Part shown: in pieces, positions 5,197 to 13,240 of the stretch
Layout: each line of letters opens with the position of its first letter
How positions within the stretch are numbered: position 1 is the first letter of the stretch
NCBI GenBank assembly: GCA_905201055.1
Contig: CAJKMT010000043.1
Span: 1-14,838 of the forward strand
Direction of reading: 5' to 3'
DNA: 14,838 nt
Origin: an uncultured Sutterella sp.
GTDB lineage: Bacteria > Pseudomonadota > Gammaproteobacteria > Burkholderiales > Burkholderiaceae_F
Translations under genes and position numbers: made by a program
The notes under the pieces: generated by a model
Seen by the model: the letters and a program-made list of their open reading frames with translations, nothing else
Told to the model about the DNA's origin: nothing
Database searches by the model: none

Positions 5197-7536
5197 TTAG
5201 AAACCTGTACCGATTTGGAACTGGAAGGTTTCTGTCTTGTCACCCGGCTTGTCGTTGATCGGTTTGGCAATACTGAATTTCAACGGTCCCAAAGGCGAAA
5301 TCCAGGCCACGCCTAAACCAACAGAATAACGCAGGTCTGAGAGCGAAATATTCTTACCTTCTACAACTTCATTTCCTGAATAGGAATCACCCCAGACCCA
5401 GCCTCCGTCAAAGAATGTGAACCAACGCAGAGTGCGGTCGGCGCCCGGCAACGGCATCAGCATTTCAAAGGAGAAATTCAACGAAGCCGTACCACCCACG
5501 TTGTCGGCATCATCGTCATACCAATAACCGCTGGTGTAATCCTTCGGGCCTAAGCTTGAATTTTCATAACCGCGGACACTTCCGATACCGCCGGCGTAGA
5601 AGTTCTTGAAGAACGGGTACTCTTTGCCGCCCCAGCTATCGCCGTAACCCACTTCGCCGTTAAAGGCTAACGTCAAATCACGCGTCATCGGCCAGTAATG
5701 TTGCAATTGATAACTTGCTCGATAGTAACGAAGATCCAAAACCGGTAACGTCACTTCCGCAGACACTCGTTGGTAAGTACCACGTGTCGGAGCTAAGGCA
5801 TTGTCACGACTATCACGTGACCATCCTAGTGTCGCAGCAACAGCATTGGTGGTGTCACCGAAATTATCTGCAAATCGTTGATAACGTAAAGGAGCACGAT
5901 CACCAGCATCCACAATGGTATTTTCCCACTTCGCGCCCAAGAACACTCGGTCGTATTCCGTGAACGGAATACCCCAGCTTACCGCGGCACCACGGGTTTC
6001 ATAAATCAAATCGTGAGCAACTTCGAGCTCTTCCATATCGACCTTACGATCATAGAGGTCGATGGAACGCGAAATGCCTTCCGGCGTCACGTAAGGCTCG
6101 GTCAGAGACACTGCGTACGTACGCGTACTGTCGGAGTTACTCACTTCGGCACTGAAGGCTTTACCGGTACCGAAGATATTGTTTTGAGAGAACGAACCCG
6201 ACAAAATCACACCGTCACTCGTGGAGAAACCGGCACCCAAGCTCACACTGCCTGTCGGGCGTTCTTTCACCACCACTTCAAGGTCCACCTGATCGCGCGT
6301 ACCCGGCACCGGCTTCGGATCCACCGTCACTGTTTCAAAGAAGCCCAAACGGTCAATACGGTCACGAGAGAGCTTCACTCTTTCGCTGTCGTACCAGGAA
6401 GCTTCATATTGACGCACTTCACGGCGAATCACTTCGTCCTGCGTCTTGCTGTTACCGGAAATATTGACGTGGCGTACATATGCGCGACGGCCCGGGTCGA
6501 TTGTGTAGACAATCTTCGCTTTGTTGTCTTCCACCACAACCGGCGTCGGACGAGCGGTTGCAAACGCATAGCCCAAGCTAGAGAGCTTATTGACAATGGC
6601 GGTAGAACCCGCGTTCACAATGGTAGCGTTATAGATGGAGTCGGGTTCGACTTGAATCAATTGCTGCAGTTCATCCTGAAGGCCGAGCATGTCGCCCGTC
6701 AATTCCACACCGGTGATGTGATATTGCTCCCCTTCAGTCATGTTGATCGTGATGAAAATGTCCTTCTTATTCGGAGCAATTGAAACCTGGACACTGTCGA
6801 TCTTGAAGTCAAGATAGCCGTTATTTAAGTAGTAGGAGCGAATGGCTTCAATGTCGGCCGCAAGTTTTTCGCGGGAATAGAGGTCATTTTTCGTGTACCA
6901 GCTCATCCAACCGGTGGTTGAGAGCTGCATCTGTTCTCTTAACGTGTCGTCATCAACAATGCGGTTACCCACAAAGCGGATGGAATCGATACTGGCGGCT
7001 TCACCTTCATCGACCACGATGGACAGACGCACACGGTTGCGCTCCAGCGGCGTCACCGTTGTTTTGACATCAACGCCATAGTAGCCGCGCGCCAAATACT
7101 GACGGCGCAGTTCCTGGTCGGTACGGTCAAGCACGGCATGGTCGAAAATGCGGCCTTCGGCCATGCCGATATCACGCAAACTCTGCTGAATAGCCGCATT
7201 ATCAAAAGCTTTGATACCCTGCGTGCTGATAGAGGCAACGGCGGGACGTTCCTGCAGCTGAATCACAAGCACATTGCCGTCACGTTCGAGTCGAACATCA
7301 CGGAAAAGGCCGGAGCCATAGAGCGAGTGAATGGCTGTATTGCCCTTGGCATCGGTAAATTCATCGCCGACTTGGAACGGCAGGTGAGACAGCACCGTAC
7401 CCGGTTCAGTACGGGCGATGCCCTCAATTCGGATATCTTGAATAACAAAATCAGAGGTGGCTGCAAAAGCAGCACCCGCTAAAGACAAGAGCGCGGTCGT
7501 AACAGAAGCGCGCAACAAGGTAGATTTCAAATGCAT
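5197..7536 (-). CDS. bamA: Outer membrane protein assembly factor BamA (Omp85)
   Basis: BamA is the essential core of the BAM complex, folding and inserting beta-barrel proteins into the outer membrane. The 779-aa product has a Sec signal peptide (about 1-25, ending AAFA) and five POTRA domains at roughly 28-96, 97-177, 180-269, 272-350 and 353-426. A 16-stranded barrel then runs from about 430 to the end. Signatures are the conserved VRGY of loop 6 (654-657, in GIGSVRGYE) and a C-terminal beta-signal ending in phenylalanine (FQFQIGTGF, 771-779). The length is close to that of other proteobacterial BamA proteins. The start is 27 bp after the rseP stop and has no clear ribosome binding site (only GATTAAA precedes the ATG). 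Placement between rseP and skp is standard and couples it to the envelope stress response and chaperone supply. Confidence 0.97.
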   Translation of the reverse strand: MHLKSTLLRASVTTALLSLAGAAFAATSDFVIQDIRIEGIARTEPGTVLSHLPFQVGDEFTDAKGNTAIHSLYGSGLFRDVRLERDGNVLVIQLQERPAVASISTQGIKAFDNAAIQQSLRDIGMAEGRIFDHAVLDRTDQELRRQYLARGYYGVDVKTTVTPLERNRVRLSIVVDEGEAASIDSIRFVGNRIVDDDTLREQMQLSTTGWMSWYTKNDLYSREKLAADIEAIRSYYLNNGYLDFKIDSVQVSIAPNKKDIFITINMTEGEQYHITGVELTGDMLGLQDELQQLIQVEPDSIYNATIVNAGSTAIVNKLSSLGYAFATARPTPVVVEDNKAKIVYTIDPGRRAYVRHVNISGNSKTQDEVIRREVRQYEASWYDSERVKLSRDRIDRLGFFETVTVDPKPVPGTRDQVDLEVVVKERPTGSVSLGAGFSTSDGVILSGSFSQNNIFGTGKAFSAEVSNSDSTRTYAVSLTEPYVTPEGISRSIDLYDRKVDMEELEVAHDLIYETRGAAVSWGIPFTEYDRVFLGAKWENTIVDAGDRAPLRYQRFADNFGDTTNAVAATLGWSRDSRDNALAPTRGTYQRVSAEVTLPVLDLRYYRASYQLQHYWPMTRDLTLAFNGEVGYGDSWGGKEYPFFKNFYAGGIGSVRGYENSSLGPKDYTSGYWYDDDADNVGGTASLNFSFEMLMPLPGADRTLRWFTFFDGGWVWGDSYSGNEVVEGKNISLSDLRYSVGLGVAWISPLGPLKFSIAKPINDKPGDKTETFQFQIGTGF

Positions 7537-7563
7537 TTTAATCTAACGATTTGCTTGGATGGC

Positions 7564-8916
7564 CTATTGTATCAGCCTTACGAAGTCATTGGAAAGGGCT
7601 AAGGCACCCAATGCCAAAACAATAAACATCCCTGCCTTTTGCCCCATCTGAATCAACCGATCGGACAAAGGCCGGCCTCTCAAAATTTCTATCACATAAT
7701 ACAGGAGGTGACCGCCGTCTAACAACGGTATCGGCAGTAAATTCAGCAACCCCAGACTGACAGAAATCATAGCTAAGAACGACAGATAAACCCGCCAGCC
7801 CATTTGAGCAGTTTTGCCGGCGTAATCCGCAATGGTCACCGGACCGGTGAGATTTTTGGTGCTTGCCTCACCGGTAATCATTTGGGCAATCGCCTTAAAT
7901 GTTGTCTTAGTGATGGAAACCGTGCGGTTAATGCCCGCTTCGATGCCTTCAATCGGCCCCTTGGATAACCAAATCAAATCAGGCTTAATACCGACATTGA
8001 CACCGATCACGGCACGCTCTTCTTTTACCCCCTGAGCATTTTCAACAACGCGAAGCTCGGGATAGACGGTGACTTCACGCACGTCCCCTTTTTCACTTTG
8101 AAGGGTAAAACGGATGGGCTGATTTTCTTTACCGCGAATGTAGCTGACGAGTTCTGTGACGGACAAACCGTAATGACCGTCAGCGCTTAACACCACGTCA
8201 CCGTCTTGAATGCCGGCGGCCAAAGCCGGCGAATCAGGCTGAATATTAAAGAGAACGGGGTTGCCGAAATGGATGCGAATGCCCAATTGTGCAAAAGGGC
8301 TTTCCCCTTCTTCGTCAATCGTCACCTTTTCGAGATTGAAGTCGACGCTATAGTGTGTTCCCTGACGATCAAGAACAACCGGCACTCGCTCTTCGCCGAT
8401 GTGCTCCAAAATAGCCCAGTTAAGATCTTCGAGCCCCTCAACGGTTTTCGCGCCAAAGCTTTCCACACGGTCAAGTTTTTGAATACCCAATTGAGCGGCT
8501 TGAGAAGCTGCGACCGGCGTATCCATCACCGGACGGATCTCCGGCTGCCCGCTCCAGGCCATAATGGCATAAAAAAGAATCGCCAGGATGATGTTGGCAA
8601 CGGGACCTGCCGCCACAATCGCAAAGCGCTTATAGACGGACTGTCGGTTAAAAGCCCGATGCGCCTCAGAAGGATCCACAACCATCCCTTCCTGACGTTC
8701 ATCGAGCATTGAAACATAACCGCCCAGAGGCAGTGCTGAAATGCACCACTCGGTTTTATCACGACCCAAACGCTTGCTGAAGAGCTTGGGGCCGAAACCG
8801 AAACTGAACGTAAGAACCTTCACCCCACAGAGTTTTGCAACGATGTAGTGGCCGAGCTCATGAAACGTGATGAGCACGCCGAGCGCAACAACAAACGCAA
8901 TAACCGCCGTTACCAT
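7564..8916 (-). CDS. rseP: RIP metalloprotease RseP (site-2 protease)
   Basis: RseP is an inner-membrane zinc protease that makes the intramembrane cut of anti-sigma factor RseA, releasing sigma-E, and also clears signal-peptide remnants. The 450-aa product matches the family length. The first membrane segment carries HELGH (19-23) with zinc ligands His19 and His23 and catalytic Glu20. The third ligand is Asp400 in LLDGG. ISALPLGGYV-x-MLDER (59-74) and VAAGPVANIILA (101-112) are conserved. Four membrane segments lie near 1-25, 97-119, 372-396 and 428-447, with two tandem periplasmic PDZ domains between the second and third (about 125-305; core AGIQDGDVV in the second). The ATG overlaps the end of dxr by 7 nt, with a strong GAGGTGAT ribosome binding site inside dxr. 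Confidence 0.97.
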   Translation of the reverse strand: MVTAVIAFVVALGVLITFHELGHYIVAKLCGVKVLTFSFGFGPKLFSKRLGRDKTEWCISALPLGGYVSMLDERQEGMVVDPSEAHRAFNRQSVYKRFAIVAAGPVANIILAILFYAIMAWSGQPEIRPVMDTPVAASQAAQLGIQKLDRVESFGAKTVEGLEDLNWAILEHIGEERVPVVLDRQGTHYSVDFNLEKVTIDEEGESPFAQLGIRIHFGNPVLFNIQPDSPALAAGIQDGDVVLSADGHYGLSVTELVSYIRGKENQPIRFTLQSEKGDVREVTVYPELRVVENAQGVKEERAVIGVNVGIKPDLIWLSKGPIEGIEAGINRTVSITKTTFKAIAQMITGEASTKNLTGPVTIADYAGKTAQMGWRVYLSFLAMISVSLGLLNLLPIPLLDGGHLLYYVIEILRGRPLSDRLIQMGQKAGMFIVLALGALALSNDFVRLIQ

Positions 8917-10073
8917 CGGGCAATCACCTCACGGGTTTTGGCGCGAGCCAAACGGTCGTTGTGCATCACTTCTTCAAGAGAAGCCGGCGCTTCAAGCACC
9001 AAAGAATCCAACATGGTGCGGCAGGCACGGGCAATATCAAGGAATGCAATTTTGCGTTCAAGGAAAGATTCAACTGCAATTTCATTGGCCGCATTAAGTA
9101 CGATGCTTGCCGAGCCGCCTGCGCGAAGGGCTTCGTAGGCGTAGCCCAACTGCGGGAAACGTTTGATATCGGGCGCTTCAAAAGTAACGCTGCCCAAAGC
9201 GGCAAAATTCACTCGCTTGGCAAAACCGTCCAAACGAGCAGGCCACCCTAAAGAATAGGCAATGGGAGTGCGCATGTCGGGCGCACCCATTTGAGCCAAA
9301 ATGCAGCCGTCGGCGTATTCCACCATTGAATGAATAAGACTTTGCGGGTGAATGACCACATCAATTCTGTCGGGCGGGAATCCGAAAAGCCACGACGCTT
9401 CGATCACCTCAAGCCCCTTATTCATCAAGGTTGCGCTGTCCACGCTGATCTTTCGACCCATGTTCCATGTCGGGTGGGCCACGGCGTCTTCAGGCGTCAC
9501 ATTCGTCAAATCCATGCGCTTTCTGAATGGGCCGCCTGAGGCCGTCAGAATAATTCGGGCTTGATTTCGGTCATGTTCGGAACTCGATGCCAGACACTGA
9601 AAGATAGCGTTGTGCTCACTGTCAACGGGCAAAAGCTCGGCACCGTGTTCTTTAATTGTTTGCATCAGGAGTGCGCCGCCGCACACCACGCTTTCTTTAT
9701 TAGCTAAAAGAAGGCGCTTGCCGGCAGCTGCCGCAGCAAAGGTCGGCGCCAAACCCGCCGCCCCGACAATAGCCAATACCGCCACGTCCACTTCAGGCAG
9801 GGCTGCCAACTTCACGATATCGTCTTGTCCTGCCCAAACTTCAATATCGGTTAAGCCGCGATCTGCCAAAAGACGAGCCAGTTCCGCCTTTTTAGCTGCA
9901 TCGGCAACAAGCGCAATTTTCGGGCGGAAACGCTCACAAAGCGCCGTCAGCTCATCCAAACGGCTGTTGGCCGTCAAGGCAAAAACACGATAACGATCCT
10001 GGTAGTGCGATAAGACATCAAGGGTCGATCCCCCGATCGACCCCGTCGCACCGAAAATGGCGATATTTTGCAT
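8910..10073 (-). CDS. dxr: 1-deoxy-D-xylulose 5-phosphate reductoisomerase
   Basis: Dxr converts 1-deoxy-D-xylulose 5-phosphate to 2-C-methyl-D-erythritol 4-phosphate with NADPH and a divalent metal. This is the committed step of the MEP isoprenoid pathway and the target of fosmidomycin. The 387-aa product has the nucleotide-binding GATGSIG (8-14), LLANKESVVCGG (122-133), LPVDSEHNAIFQ (148-159) and ASGGPFR (178-184). Metal ligands are Asp151, Glu153 and Glu222, the last in the SATLMNKGLEVIEA block (213-226). HPTWNMGRKISVDSA (200-214) is also intact. The start lies 15 bp after cdsA and has no recognisable Shine-Dalgarno sequence. A strong hairpin begins at +31 in the coding region. The products feed UppS, encoded two genes upstream. 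Confidence 0.97.
   Translation of the reverse strand: MQNIAIFGATGSIGGSTLDVLSHYQDRYRVFALTANSRLDELTALCERFRPKIALVADAAKKAELARLLADRGLTDIEVWAGQDDIVKLAALPEVDVAVLAIVGAAGLAPTFAAAAAGKRLLLANKESVVCGGALLMQTIKEHGAELLPVDSEHNAIFQCLASSSEHDRNQARIILTASGGPFRKRMDLTNVTPEDAVAHPTWNMGRKISVDSATLMNKGLEVIEASWLFGFPPDRIDVVIHPQSLIHSMVEYADGCILAQMGAPDMRTPIAYSLGWPARLDGFAKRVNFAALGSVTFEAPDIKRFPQLGYAYEALRAGGSASIVLNAANEIAVESFLERKIAFLDIARACRTMLDSLVLEAPASLEEVMHNDRLARAKTREVIARW
8922..8930 (-). promoter_or_regulatory. Strong ribosome binding site of rseP inside dxr
   Basis: GAGGTGATT on the minus strand is a near-complete match to the 16S anti-Shine-Dalgarno sequence. It ends five bases before the rseP ATG and lies within the last codons of dxr. 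It fixes the rseP start and supports coupled translation across the 7-nt overlap. Confidence 0.7.
10022..10043 (-). promoter_or_regulatory. Nine-bp hairpin in the early dxr coding region
   Basis: GGGTCGATC and GATCGACCC are a perfect 9-bp inverted repeat around a 4-base loop (10031-10034). It occupies +31 to +52 of dxr and encodes the GSIGGST part of the nucleotide-binding loop. dxr lacks a clear ribosome binding site, so the hairpin could influence initiation or early elongation. The structure is seen in the sequence; the role is inferred. Confidence 0.4.
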
Positions 10074-10088
10074 AAGAGTAGAAATTAA

Positions 10089-10991
10089 TTAAAAACCGAT
10101 TGTTCCGGAAGCCACCAGTACAGTCAGAAGAAAACCGGCAGGCAAAGTGGGCATCATGGCATCAAGGCGATCATAAAAGCCGCCGTGACCGGGCAAGAGA
10201 TTGCTCGAATCTTTAATTCCCGCCTGACGCTTTAATGCGCTTTCAAAGAGGTCTCCCACAATCGAAAGCGACACAAGCACAAAAGCCACGACAATCCAGG
10301 CAGCTACCCCCATCGATTCGGTAAGCACCCCCGGAATTGTTTTCACTTCAGGCAGACACAGCGCAAAAATCAGACCGAGCACCATCACGCTTAACATGCC
10401 ACCCGCAACACCTTCCCAACTCTTTTTCGGGCTGATGGCCGGACACATGCGGTGCTTGCCGAAAGCCATACCGGTGAAGTATGCCATGATGTCGGCCACC
10501 CAGACGATAGCCAAAAGCGAAATCACCATGGAGATACCGAAAGAGGCGTACATCGCCACAAAGCCCAACCAGGCAGCAGGCGGGAAAAAGACGCCGGTGA
10601 CGCCGACCGCAATACGATTAACGGGCAGGCCCTTCATGCGGGCAAAGAACACCCGAATGGAAATACCGATCCAAAGCAGCGTGACAACAGCCAGATACAT
10701 GACAAAAATGCTCGAGAGATTGGCGTAGAGCATTTGATATTCGGCAGAAATCTGATGAATGACCTGCAGATCCTGGTAGGCAACAAAAGTCAGTCCTGCG
10801 GTCGAACCGCTTACAATCACCGCCAAAAGCGCTGAAGCAAGCGATGTTAATCCGGCAAGCTTGAGCCACTCCCACTGAGCCAGGGCAAATCCGACGGCCA
10901 TGACACCGGCAAAAGCCACCGGTCCCAGACAGTAGGCACCGATTAAAATCAACAACAAAACAATAGCCGTGATCACACGCTGCTTGAGCAT
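10089..10991 (-). CDS. cdsA: Phosphatidate cytidylyltransferase (CDP-diglyceride synthase)
   Basis: CdsA makes CDP-diacylglycerol from phosphatidic acid and CTP in the inner membrane, the branch point to all major phospholipids. The 300-aa product is strongly hydrophobic, with about eight predicted membrane segments. It contains the full CDS family signature at 251-277: SALKRQAGIKD followed by LLPGHGGFYDRLD. The FGKHR...SPKKSWEG segment (177-194) matches the conserved cytosolic loop. The start codon overlaps the uppS stop by one base (TAATG), with GGAG seven bases upstream inside uppS, so translation is very likely coupled. dxr starts 15 bp downstream. It is slightly longer than E. coli CdsA but within the family range. 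Confidence 0.96.
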   Translation of the reverse strand: MLKQRVITAIVLLLILIGAYCLGPVAFAGVMAVGFALAQWEWLKLAGLTSLASALLAVIVSGSTAGLTFVAYQDLQVIHQISAEYQMLYANLSSIFVMYLAVVTLLWIGISIRVFFARMKGLPVNRIAVGVTGVFFPPAAWLGFVAMYASFGISMVISLLAIVWVADIMAYFTGMAFGKHRMCPAISPKKSWEGVAGGMLSVMVLGLIFALCLPEVKTIPGVLTESMGVAAWIVVAFVLVSLSIVGDLFESALKRQAGIKDSSNLLPGHGGFYDRLDAMMPTLPAGFLLTVLVASGTIGF

Positions 10992-11749
10992 TACTTATCT
11001 CCGTGTTCGAGAGCTTTAATCTGATCGCCTGTCATGCCGAAACGCCGCTCGCGCCCGGCATACCAATTAAGAGCCTCTTCGAGATCATTCTCATCGAAGT
11101 CGGGCCACAATGTGGGCGAGGCAAAAAGTTCCGCATAAGCTGCCTGCCACAAAATAAAATTGCTGATTCGCTGCTCGCCGCCCGTGCGGATCATCAAATC
11201 CACGGGCGGTGCCCAATCAAAAGCCAAATTGGCATCAACCATGGCTTCGGTTATCTTTTCAGGGTGCTGAGCAATCGAGGGGTCTTTTCTCAGAATATTT
11301 CTGAAAGCTTCAATAATGTCCCAACGACCGCCGTAGTTGGCGCAAATCGTCAGCGTCATTCGCTCGCAGTGCGCAGTCATCGCTTCACTGTCGCGAATGC
11401 TGTTTTGAATTTCTTGAGAAAATGCCGAAAGATCACCGGCAACGCGCATCTTCACACCGTTATCACGCATCGCCTGCGCTTCTTTTTTGAGCGCTGTTGC
11501 AAAAAGCGCCATCAGCGCATTGACTTCTTCGGGCGGGCGCTTCCAGTTTTCACTGCTGAAAGCAAAGAGCGTTAAATAACGCACACCGCTTTGAGCCGCC
11601 GCTTCAATCACTCGGCGCACACTGCGCACGCCGCGGCGGTGACCTTCGACTCGAGGCAGAAAACGGCGCTGAGCCCAGCGGCCGTTTCCGTCCATAATGA
11701 TGGCGACGTGGCGCGGAGCCGCGCCGCCTGTCTGCTTAGTTTCTGTCAT
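10991..11749 (-). CDS. uppS: Undecaprenyl diphosphate synthase (cis-prenyltransferase)
   Basis: UppS adds eight isopentenyl units in cis to farnesyl diphosphate, giving the C55 carrier needed for peptidoglycan and O-antigen. The 252-aa product has HVAIIMDGNGRWA (14-26) with catalytic Asp20, GHRRG (36-40), FAFSSENWKRP (62-72) and IRTGGEQRISNFILWQ (187-202). Glu207 lies in AYAELF; Asp20 and Glu207 match Asp26 and Glu213 of E. coli. WPDF (215-218) and the C-terminal RERRFG are also typical. The start lies 15 bp after frr and has no Shine-Dalgarno-like sequence, but no other start fits, because the conserved core begins at residue 14. A GC-only hairpin follows at +25. The stop overlaps the cdsA start. 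Confidence 0.97.
   Translation of the reverse strand: MTETKQTGGAAPRHVAIIMDGNGRWAQRRFLPRVEGHRRGVRSVRRVIEAAAQSGVRYLTLFAFSSENWKRPPEEVNALMALFATALKKEAQAMRDNGVKMRVAGDLSAFSQEIQNSIRDSEAMTAHCERMTLTICANYGGRWDIIEAFRNILRKDPSIAQHPEKITEAMVDANLAFDWAPPVDLMIRTGGEQRISNFILWQAAYAELFASPTLWPDFDENDLEEALNWYAGRERRFGMTGDQIKALEHGDK
11710..11725 (-). promoter_or_regulatory. GC-only hairpin in the early uppS coding region
   Basis: GGCGCGG and CCGCGCC form a perfect inverted repeat, drawable as a 6-bp all-GC stem with a 4-base loop, at +25 to +40 of uppS. It falls in the poorly conserved N-terminal tail (residues 9-14), so protein constraint explains it less easily than the dxr and lpxB hairpins. A role in initiation is inferred. 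Confidence 0.35.
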
Positions 11750-11764
11750 TGCGGCGGTTGAAAA

Positions 11765-12325
11765 TTAAACCGTCATCACTTCTTTTTCTTTTTCAGCCAC
11801 GCACTTGTCGATCGCAACCACAAAGTTGTCGGTCAACTTTTGAATTTCTTTTTCGGCGCGGGACTCATCATCCTCGGAAATTTCCTTGGCCTTCGTGAGC
11901 TTCTTGATTTGTTCATTGGCGTCACGACGCAGATTGCGCACGGCAACCTTGGCTTCTTCACCCAAATGACGAACAACCTTCGTCAGTTCGCGGCGGCGTT
12001 CTTCGGTAAGCGGCGGCAGCGGCACACGGATAAGCATGCCGGAAGTGGCCGGATTCAAACCCAAATCAGACGAGCGAATAGCCTTTTCAACCGGAGCCAC
12101 CATGGACTTTTCCCAGGGCTGAACCGTGAGCGTGCGGGCATCGGCCACACCGACCTGAGCGACCTGGTTAATCGGGGTCATCGTACCGTAGTAGTCGACC
12201 ATCACATGATCGAGCAAACCGGTGGATGCGCGGCCGGTGCGAATCTTGATGAAATCTTCACGCAAGGTTTCCACCGTACGGTTCATCTTATATTCGGTTT
12301 GTTTTTGAATTTCACTGATTGACAT
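11765..12325 (-). CDS. frr: Ribosome recycling factor
   Basis: RRF splits post-termination ribosomes together with EF-G and GTP. The 186-aa product has the family length (E. coli 185). It has the two-domain layout: domain I is a three-helix bundle from about 1-30 and 105-186, and domain II is a beta-rich head from about 31-104. Conserved segments are KIRTGRAS (27-34), YYGT-x-TP (45-51), DLGLNP (87-92), IRVPLPPLTEERR (99-111) and VAVRNLRRDAN (127-137). The Arg residues at 130 and 133 match functionally important Arg129 and Arg132 of E. coli. EISEDDE (148-154) is also conserved. GGAG lies nine bases upstream of the ATG. The gene follows pyrH by 34 bp and precedes uppS by 15 bp. Confidence 0.98.
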   Translation of the reverse strand: MSISEIQKQTEYKMNRTVETLREDFIKIRTGRASTGLLDHVMVDYYGTMTPINQVAQVGVADARTLTVQPWEKSMVAPVEKAIRSSDLGLNPATSGMLIRVPLPPLTEERRRELTKVVRHLGEEAKVAVRNLRRDANEQIKKLTKAKEISEDDESRAEKEIQKLTDNFVVAIDKCVAEKEKEVMTV

Positions 12326-12359
12326 AAAAAATCACTCCGTTGATGTCAGTCATCACTGT

Positions 12360-13088
12360 TTAGGGGTTGTAGACCAAGGTACCTTCATCCTCACCGCGGC
12401 AAACGCGGGCGATAGAACCCTTCTTGCGGATATTGAAGACCTTGATCGGAAGATTTTGTTCGCGGCAAAGAGCAAAGGCCGTGGCGTCCATCACTTTGAG
12501 GTCACGTTTGATCACTTCGTCAAAAGTGATGGTCTTATAGAACGTGGCATCAGGCACCTTCTTCGGGTCGGCAGAGTAAATGCCGTCAACCATTGTGGCT
12601 TTAAGCACAATGTCGGCACCGATTTCAGCACCGCGCAGCGCAGCGGTCGTATCTGTTGTGAAGTAGGGATTGCCGGTACCGGCCGCAAAAATCACAATGC
12701 GGCCTTTTTCCAAATGACGAAGGGCCTTGCCGCGGATGTAAGATTCAGCGATGCGTTCGATATTCAAAGCACTCTGCACACGGGCTTCAACGCCGTTTTT
12801 ACGCAATGCGTCCTGAAGAGCCAACGCGTTCATCAGCGTAGCAAGCATCCCCATGTGGTCGCCCTGCGTGCGTTCCATACCGGTTGAGCCCAAAGCAACA
12901 CCGCGGAAAATGTTGCCGCCGCCCACAACGATACCAATCTGAACACCCATGTCATAGGCTTCTTTAATATCTTCAACCGTGGATTGAATGGTTTCACGAT
13001 TAATGCCGAAAGCGTCCGGTCCCATCAGAGACTCACCGGATAACTTTAAAAGCACTCGCTTATACTTCACAGGCGTTTGTTCCGTCAT
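12360..13088 (-). CDS. pyrH: UMP kinase
   Basis: PyrH phosphorylates UMP to UDP with ATP, committing pyrimidines to nucleic acid, lipid and cell-wall precursors. Bacterial UMP kinases are hexamers of the amino-acid-kinase fold, activated by GTP and inhibited by UTP. The 242-aa product has YKRVLLKLSGE (9-19), GGGNIFRG (56-63), GDHMGMLATLMNALALQ (76-92), AAGTGNPYFTTDTTA (135-149) and KATMVDGIYSADP (163-175). Arg62 and Asp77 occupy the positions linked to GTP regulation in E. coli PyrH. The start has a good ribosome binding site (GGGAG, eight-base spacing) and is the first gene after the tsf terminator, so it probably heads the long operon. frr follows 34 bp downstream. Confidence 0.98.
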   Translation of the reverse strand: MTEQTPVKYKRVLLKLSGESLMGPDAFGINRETIQSTVEDIKEAYDMGVQIGIVVGGGNIFRGVALGSTGMERTQGDHMGMLATLMNALALQDALRKNGVEARVQSALNIERIAESYIRGKALRHLEKGRIVIFAAGTGNPYFTTDTTAALRGAEIGADIVLKATMVDGIYSADPKKVPDATFYKTITFDEVIKRDLKVMDATAFALCREQNLPIKVFNIRKKGSIARVCRGEDEGTLVYNP

Positions 13089-13135
13089 TTAGAGAACTCC
13101 CGAAAATTGATATTCAGTCATAGGCGCACAACAAA

Positions 13136-13167
13136 CGGCGCTTGTCACTTTCGTCACAGGCGCGCCG
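13136..13167 (-). promoter_or_regulatory. Inverted repeat in the presumed pyrH leader
   Basis: CGGCGC (plus strand 13136-13141) and GCGCCG (13162-13167) form a perfect 6-bp GC stem with a 20-nt loop, 48-79 bases upstream of the pyrH ATG. The loop contains GTGAC twice, nine bases apart on the minus strand. No U-tract follows, so it is not a terminator. It could be leader structure or an operator, but no known riboswitch pattern is recognisable. Confidence 0.3.
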
Positions 13168-13188
13168 CTCTACTACGCATTATTTGCC

Positions 13189-13219
13189 ATTGTAATGAAA
13201 AGGCTGGCGCTTGGCTCAA
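13189..13219 (-). promoter_or_regulatory. Candidate sigma-70 promoter for the pyrH operon
   Basis: On the minus strand TTGAGC (13214-13219) and TACAAT (13189-13194) resemble -35 and -10 hexamers, each with four or five matches to consensus. The 19-nt spacing is longer than ideal. Transcription would start near 13182 and leave a leader of about 94 nt. A promoter is expected here, because a terminator separates tsf from pyrH, but this exact placement is weak. Confidence 0.3.
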
Positions 13220-13240
13220 AGAAATGTAATTCTTTTTGAG
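13215..13240 (-). repeat. Imperfect inverted repeat overlapping the candidate -35
   Basis: CTCAAAGAA (13215-13223) faces TTCTTTTTGAG (13230-13240) with a two-base length difference. A further copy of the arm, CTTTGAGC at 13273-13280, is an 8-bp inverted repeat of GCTCAAAG at 13214-13221. The arrangement could be an operator or AT-rich coincidence. Confidence 0.3.

Noticed and set aside
6013..6783. A 256-codon plus-strand open frame opposite bamA.
   Set aside because: It lies wholly within conserved bamA POTRA and barrel coding sequence, and its His- and Arg-rich translation is typical of a shadow frame.
8213..8231. GCCGGC repeated within the second PDZ domain of rseP, able to form a stem.
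   Set aside because: It arises from Ala/Gly codons of the conserved PDZ loop, far from any start or junction.
13159..13166. GGCGCGCC palindrome upstream of pyrH.
   Set aside because: A single 8-bp GC palindrome is compatible with chance; only its overlap with the longer CGGCGC/GCGCCG stem is recorded.
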